Source: Planctomycetaceae bacterium (GTDB lineage Bacteria; Planctomycetota; Planctomycetia; Pirellulales; Pirellulaceae). From it: a DNA stretch of 9,378 nt. Shown here in pieces: positions 6,370 to 9,378 of the stretch. The stretch is from NCBI GenBank assembly GCA_003501565.1, contig DNPC01000152.1, positions 1 through 9,378 on the forward strand, read 5' to 3'. Each line of letters starts with the position of its first letter. Position 1 is the stretch's first letter. The notes beneath the pieces were generated by a model, which saw nothing but the letters and a program-made list of their open reading frames with translations, was not told the DNA's origin and did no database searches. A program made the position numbers and the translations under genes.

Positions 6370-7389
6370 ATGACTGCTGCTCGTCCTTCACCGAAACGAC
6401 TAGAACGCCGGGAAATACCACAGCTTCCCAGCCTGGGACTAGGTCTGCGCAGTATTCCGGCTTGGATGATCTCGCTTGTCTTTCACGTCGCACTTGTCGT
6501 GATTCTCGGCCTGCTATGGACGGCTCAGCCATCAGGAACAGGCGGCGAAGCGGACCGGCCGGCCGGCATTGCTGTCGTCTATGAATCGCAGGGCGAGGAG
6601 TCCTACGCTTTGGTCGATTCCAGCGACAACGTCGAAGGCGCAACGGAAACCGCAGCTGTCGCGGACGCAATTGCGGATAGTTTGAGTGAGAGTGATGCGC
6701 TGATTGATGCGGCCAATGAAGCCATCGCTAGTATGCTGCCGGGAAGCGTTGAGGCGGGCGGCGAAAGCGAAGCGGCATCTGGCGGCATCGGTTTGTCTGG
6801 TGGCGGCGAAGGGCTAACCGGCTCAGCGGACGTTCCCAAAGTAAAGACAAGCGTGTTTGGAATCGAAGGTGAGGGTTCCAGCTTTGTTTACGTTTTTGAC
6901 CGTTCTGCAAGTATGAACGGTTACAGCGGCGCTCCGCTGGCGAAAGCAAAACGTGAGCTGTCTACCAGCCTTAAGTCATTGGGGCCAGCGCACCAATTCC
7001 AAGTTATTTTCTACAACGATTACGTCCGGATCTTTGGCGTCGACTCAGCTGGAGTTGCCCAGATTCACCGGGGCGAGGAACGCACGAAAGAAGAGGCCCT
7101 GCGTTTTGTCCGCGAAACCATCGCAGATGGTGGTACGGCGCACATTCCCGCCCTTCGCCGCGGACTCGGACTGAGCCCAGATGTGCTCTTCTTCTTGACA
7201 GATGCCGATCGCCCCGTCCCCAACCAGAGGGAACTCGATTTGCTTCTCGACGCTGCAAGCCGAGCAGGTACAACTCTTCACTGCATCCAGTTCGGATCAG
7301 GGGTGATTCAAGGTGAAGGTGGCTGGATCGCTCATCTGGCTCGTTCGACCGGCGGTAACTTCCGTTACATCAATGTGGCTGAGTTTTAG
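6370..7389 (+). CDS. Membrane-anchored von Willebrand factor A domain protein
   Basis: A 339-residue protein. Residues 1-28 are short, basic and proline-rich; about 32-51 form one transmembrane helix (WMISLVFHVALVVILGLLWT); residues 53-160 are a Gly/Ala/Ser/Glu-rich linker with no obvious fold; and a vWA domain fills about 170-339. The metal-ion-dependent adhesion site is complete: D177-R-S179-A-S181, T256 in DGGTAH and D278 in FLTDAD. The positive N-terminus predicts an N-in topology with the vWA domain outside the cytoplasmic membrane. The family mediates metal-dependent protein binding; the partner is unknown. An in-frame ATG at 6346 would add eight residues, but it lies between the promoter hexamers, so ATG 6370 is preferred. 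No MoxR ATPase, ExbB/ExbD or other usual vWA partner is adjacent. Confidence 0.88.
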   Translation: MTAARPSPKRLERREIPQLPSLGLGLRSIPAWMISLVFHVALVVILGLLWTAQPSGTGGEADRPAGIAVVYESQGEESYALVDSSDNVEGATETAAVADAIADSLSESDALIDAANEAIASMLPGSVEAGGESEAASGGIGLSGGGEGLTGSADVPKVKTSVFGIEGEGSSFVYVFDRSASMNGYSGAPLAKAKRELSTSLKSLGPAHQFQVIFYNDYVRIFGVDSAGVAQIHRGEERTKEEALRFVRETIADGGTAHIPALRRGLGLSPDVLFFLTDADRPVPNQRELDLLLDAASRAGTTLHCIQFGSGVIQGEGGWIAHLARSTGGNFRYINVAEF

Positions 7390-7423
7390 TCAGTTTTCAG
7401 GCATTTCTGGATTTCACGCGCTC

Positions 7424-7485
7424 TTCACTGCGCTTTTGAGTGCGTTCACTGCGCTTTCACCGCGCTCACTGCGCGATTGAACGCG
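7424..7485. repeat. Three degenerate tandem repeats of 20-21 bp
   Basis: TTCACTGCGCTTT occurs at 7424-7436 and again identically at 7445-7457, a 21-bp period. TCACTGCGC recurs a third time at 7466-7474, 20 bp after the second copy. Each unit ends in a GCG-type trinucleotide (TGCG, CGCG, CGCG). The array lies 35 bp after the vWA stop codon. The period is about two helical turns, which would place bound proteins on one DNA face. It is too short and has no spacers, so it is not CRISPR. Confidence 0.65.
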
Positions 7486-7496
7486 CGAGGTGAAAG
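7454..7496 (+). other. Nested stem-loop downstream of the vWA gene
   Basis: CTTTCACC at 7454-7461 is perfectly complementary to GGTGAAAG at 7489-7496. Inside it, GCGCG at 7471-7475 pairs with CGCGC at 7482-7486 around the loop ATTGAA. Internal loops of 9 and 2 nt separate the two stems. There is no T-tract, so it is not a canonical terminator. It might protect the 3' end of the vWA mRNA or be a protein-binding element. Confidence 0.5.
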
Positions 7497-7508
7497 GCAC
7501 CGGATAGA

Positions 7509-7547
7509 GCCCTCCGCCGGAGTCTAAAGTCGAGGGCTGTCGGAGGG
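7509..7547 (+). other. Two mutually exclusive stems sharing one arm
   Basis: GCCCTC at 7509-7514 can pair with GAGGGC at 7532-7537. The overlapping CCCTCCG at 7510-7516 can instead pair with CGGAGGG at 7541-7547. The two cannot form together. A third, small option is CTCC/GGAG at 7512-7522 with a GCC loop. The arrangement resembles a switch, but no terminator or ribosome site is attached, so function is unproven. Confidence 0.4.
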
Positions 7548-7598
7548 TAAATCCCGCAATTCACTTACCCCTTACTGAGGTTATCCATAGTAATTCCA

Positions 7599-7618
7599 GG
7601 GGGGGGCATGAGAGGGGG
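7599..7618 (+). repeat. G-runs (eight G, then five G)
   Basis: An eight-base G homopolymer at 7599-7606 is followed by CATGAGA and a five-base G run at 7614-7618. It is non-coding. Long G homopolymers are prone to slippage and to sequencing error, and two such runs could take part in G-quadruplex structure. Confidence 0.5.
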
Positions 7619-7780
7619 TGCCGCTACAACCGTCACGATGAACTTTTGCGGCAATCTACCGGCGCGTGTTCGGTTTCCTGCAAACGGTTTCTATCCACGA
7701 AAGTGCCAGAGTGGACGATCTTTAGCTCTGGTTGCCAACCACACTCCCCGCATGATGCGCCCCGTCATTTAGTGAACACC

Positions 7781-8440
7781 ATGATTAACCACTTGCCTGC
7801 CACACACCATCAGAATCATGCCGTTGATACGGTGTATCTGGTCGACGATCGTCCCACGGACATGTTGATGATTCGTCGCTTGTGCGAAAGCGTCAGTTTA
7901 GAAGCAAAAGTATTTTCGTCACCCAACACATTTCTTGAACAAACGCCTCGGAATGCGACCGGATGTCTGATAGTCGATCTGTTGATGCCGGAGATGAGCG
8001 GCCTTGAGCTCTATCGACAGCTGAAACGGCGCAAGACCGAACTAACCACTATAATCATCACCGGATTTGCCGATGCGACCAGTTGTCGTAGCGGGTTCCA
8101 AGCGGGGGTCTTTGACTTTATTGAAAAAGACTTCAGTCCCGAAGAACTTCTGTCGGTTATACGTTCGGCGCTTGAACACAACCGAACTGCGGTCCGAGAT
8201 CGTCGAATCCGCGATTCTCAGTGGAGGCGGATCGAAGATCTGACTGCTCGAGAAATGGACGTCGCTCGACTTCTAAGCGAAGGGAACGTGCTCAAGGAGA
8301 TTGGCGCGAAGTTGAGCATTAGTGTTCAAACGGCCTCAAAGCACCGCAGCAGTATTTTCGACAAGCTGCAGGTAAACAATGAAGTTGAGCTGCACCAGGC
8401 CTACGCACACTGCATGAGTCTACTTGAAGAAGCGATGTAG
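7781..8440 (+). CDS. FixJ/NarL-type two-component response regulator
   Basis: A 219-residue transcription regulator with an N-terminal receiver domain (about 16-130) and a C-terminal LuxR/GerE helix-turn-helix (about 152-212). The receiver has the acidic pair D22-D23, phosphoacceptor D66 in IVDLLMPEMSG, the switch T94 in IIITGFAD and the conserved K116 in FIEKDF. The usual proline after that lysine is replaced by D117. The output domain shows LTAREMDVARLLSEGN, KEIGAKLSISVQTASKHRSSIFDKL, close to the family pattern. A His-rich tail (H4, H9, H10, H13) precedes the receiver. ATG 7781 is preferred because the receiver begins soon after; an in-frame GTG at 7772 adds three residues. No Shine-Dalgarno is obvious. 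No histidine kinase is in the window, so it is an orphan here and its targets are unknown. Confidence 0.92.
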   Translation: MINHLPATHHQNHAVDTVYLVDDRPTDMLMIRRLCESVSLEAKVFSSPNTFLEQTPRNATGCLIVDLLMPEMSGLELYRQLKRRKTELTTIIITGFADATSCRSGFQAGVFDFIEKDFSPEELLSVIRSALEHNRTAVRDRRIRDSQWRRIEDLTAREMDVARLLSEGNVLKEIGAKLSISVQTASKHRSSIFDKLQVNNEVELHQAYAHCMSLLEEAM

Positions 8441-8473
8441 GCGGGCGAGAGTCGACTCCGCGCAGAACAACCG

Positions 8474-8514
8474 GCTTTCAAGCAGAGCATCGGCTACGAA
8501 TGGTAGTCGAAAGC
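8474..8514. terminator. Hairpin region between convergent genes
   Basis: In the 78-bp gap between the response regulator and the sulfite reductase, CGGCTAC (8491-8497) pairs with GTAGTCG (8503-8509, one G-U pair) around GAATG. An outer option pairs GCTTTC (8474-8479) with GAAAGC (8509-8514). The position suits a bidirectional terminator, but there is no clear T-run on either strand. Confidence 0.35.
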
Positions 8515-8518
8515 TGCT

Positions 8519-9378
8519 CTAGGCGACGTCCTGTGCTTGGCACATTTCGGCAAGCTTTTCATTGCCGAGTCGATCACAGAAATCTCCGAAAGTCTCGCTT
8601 CCATCACGATGATGCTTAAAGGCCGTGAATACTGGTACGAGCGTTGCGGTGAGATCGTCAAAGTGAACGACATCTTGGTAGATTTGCCCAAGCCGCGTGC
8701 CGAGCAATTGACCACCGAGGAACACCGTGTACTTGTCCTTCGTTTTACCAACTAGCCCGATATCAGCGTTGTAGGGCCGCGCACATCCGTTGGGGCAACC
8801 CGTCATACGTACAGTAAACGCTTCCTTTTCCAGCCCCAGCTTCGCAAGCTCGACTTCTAGTTGATCCATGAGCTTTGGCAGAACACGTTCACTTTCGGTG
8901 ACTGCCAGGGAGCACGTCGGCAGCGCGACACAGGCCATGGACCATCTACGAACCGTAGAGATTTCTTCGCTCAGCGGCAGATTGTTGCGTTTGATGATCG
9001 CCTTTAGTTTTTCCTGATCATCTTCGGCTAAATCGGTAAAGAGGATGCTCTGGTGGGCCGTCAATCGAATGCCGGGTTGTAGTTCAGCACAGATTTCGCG
9101 GATGGCGGTTTTCCAGCGGCGATCTTCGCTATCGTACAACCGACCGTTTTCAACGTTCCAACCGTAGAAGTACTTTCCATCGCCTTGTGGGAACCAGCCC
9201 ATGTGATCATCGAATCCATGAACCTCATCCTCGGCACAGTCTGGCAACTTCTGGCCGAAGTATTCTTCGACTTTTTCCCGAAACCACTCGATACCCTTGT
9301 CGGCGATCAAGTATTTCATCCGAGCCGTCTTTCGATCGGCGCGATTCCCGAAGTCACGTTGTACTTTGACAACGGCTT
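8519..9378 (-). CDS. cysI: Assimilatory sulfite reductase hemoprotein, C-terminal part (5' truncated by window)
   Basis: The C-terminal 285 or so residues of a siroheme/[4Fe-4S] sulfite reductase, which reduces sulfite to sulfide with six electrons for cysteine synthesis in the cytoplasm. The fragment starts at the right window edge. The frame continues upstream of the Met codon at 9319 as VQRDFGNRADRKTAR, a conserved part of the family, so that Met is internal. The four cluster and siroheme ligands are present: CVALPTC (C-x5-C, first Cys codon at 8932-8930) and CPNGC (C-x3-C) about 45 residues later. The pattern matches E. coli CysI and plant-type ferredoxin enzymes. Without the N-terminal half or a neighbouring flavoprotein gene, NADPH-dependent CysI and ferredoxin-dependent Sir cannot be separated, so the gene symbol is provisional. 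The gene is convergent to the response regulator. Confidence 0.9.
   Translation of the reverse strand, partial: AVVKVQRDFGNRADRKTARMKYLIADKGIEWFREKVEEYFGQKLPDCAEDEVHGFDDHMGWFPQGDGKYFYGWNVENGRLYDSEDRRWKTAIREICAELQPGIRLTAHQSILFTDLAEDDQEKLKAIIKRNNLPLSEEISTVRRWSMACVALPTCSLAVTESERVLPKLMDQLEVELAKLGLEKEAFTVRMTGCPNGCARPYNADIGLVGKTKDKYTVFLGGQLLGTRLGQIYQDVVHFDDLTATLVPVFTAFKHHRDGSETFGDFCDRLGNEKLAEMCQAQDVA

Larger units (their letters stand above)
7390..7780. other. 391-bp structured intergenic region
   Basis: No gene is supported here. In order it holds tandem 20-21 bp repeats (7424-7485), a nested stem-loop (7454-7496), a pair of competing stems (7509-7547), a run of eight G (7599-7606) followed by five G (7614-7618), and then an unremarkable stretch leading to the response regulator. 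The frame of the response regulator is open upstream to a TTG at 7646, but that segment (rich in Ser, Pro, Cys and His) does not resemble a receiver-domain extension. No good promoter for the response regulator is visible. Confidence 0.55.

Noticed and set aside
6127..6373. Small plus-strand open frames between the esterase and the vWA gene
   Set aside because: Two overlapping frames with no family similarity; one runs through the vWA promoter and start. Better explained as intergenic DNA.
7424..7485. CRISPR array
   Set aside because: The repeats abut each other with no unique spacers, are only 20-21 bp long and are degenerate; no cas gene is near.
7646..7780. N-terminal extension of the response regulator to the TTG at 7646
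   Set aside because: The added 45 residues do not resemble receiver sequence, there is no ribosome site, and ATG 7781 gives a normal domain layout.
1..9378. Insertion sequence, prophage, defence island or biosynthetic cluster
   Set aside because: No transposase, integrase, terminal inverted repeats with target duplication, phage genes or clustered biosynthetic genes were seen; the genes are ordinary chromosomal families.

Overview
The window looks like chromosomal DNA from a Planctomycetota bacterium, probably of the Pirellulales/Rhodopirellula type. This is inferred from several features: a leucyl-tRNA synthetase with the N-terminal style and cysteine-poor zinc region I associate with that group; a membrane-anchored von Willebrand factor A (vWA) protein with a short basic N-terminus and a single helix; secreted SMP-30-type and Esterase-family enzymes; intermediate GC content by eye; and several genes without a clear Shine-Dalgarno site. 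No phylogenetic search could be run, so the placement is tentative.

Layout, left to right. Positions 1-290 hold no gene I can support. On the minus strand, 291-1301 encodes a secreted SMP-30/gluconolactonase-type beta-propeller, with a near-palindrome lying over its stop codon. After a divergent intergenic region with several small hairpins, the plus strand carries leuS (1570-4404). Three bases later comes a polyprenol-phosphate mannosyltransferase-like GT2 enzyme (4408-5145). A convergent secreted serine esterase follows on the minus strand (5187-6074). A second divergent intergenic region leads to a plus-strand, membrane-anchored vWA protein (6370-7389). Its ATG lies 6 bases after a perfect TATAAT, which suggests a leaderless transcript. 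A gene-free, strongly structured stretch (7390-7780) has tandem 20-21 bp repeats, nested and mutually exclusive hairpins, and G-runs. Next is a FixJ/NarL-type response regulator on the plus strand (7781-8440). The right edge holds the C-terminal part of an assimilatory sulfite reductase hemoprotein on the minus strand (8519-9378, 5' end outside the window).

The genes do not form one pathway. leuS and the glycosyltransferase are probably one transcript. The others appear to be single-gene units for envelope or periplasmic metabolism (lactonase, esterase, vWA protein), regulation (an orphan response regulator) and sulfur assimilation. I see no mobile element, CRISPR array, tRNA, rRNA or defence system. 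The sequence does not show a previously undescribed multigene system. The most notable signals are the leaderless promoter, the structured repeat region at 7424-7547, and the palindrome at 281-300.
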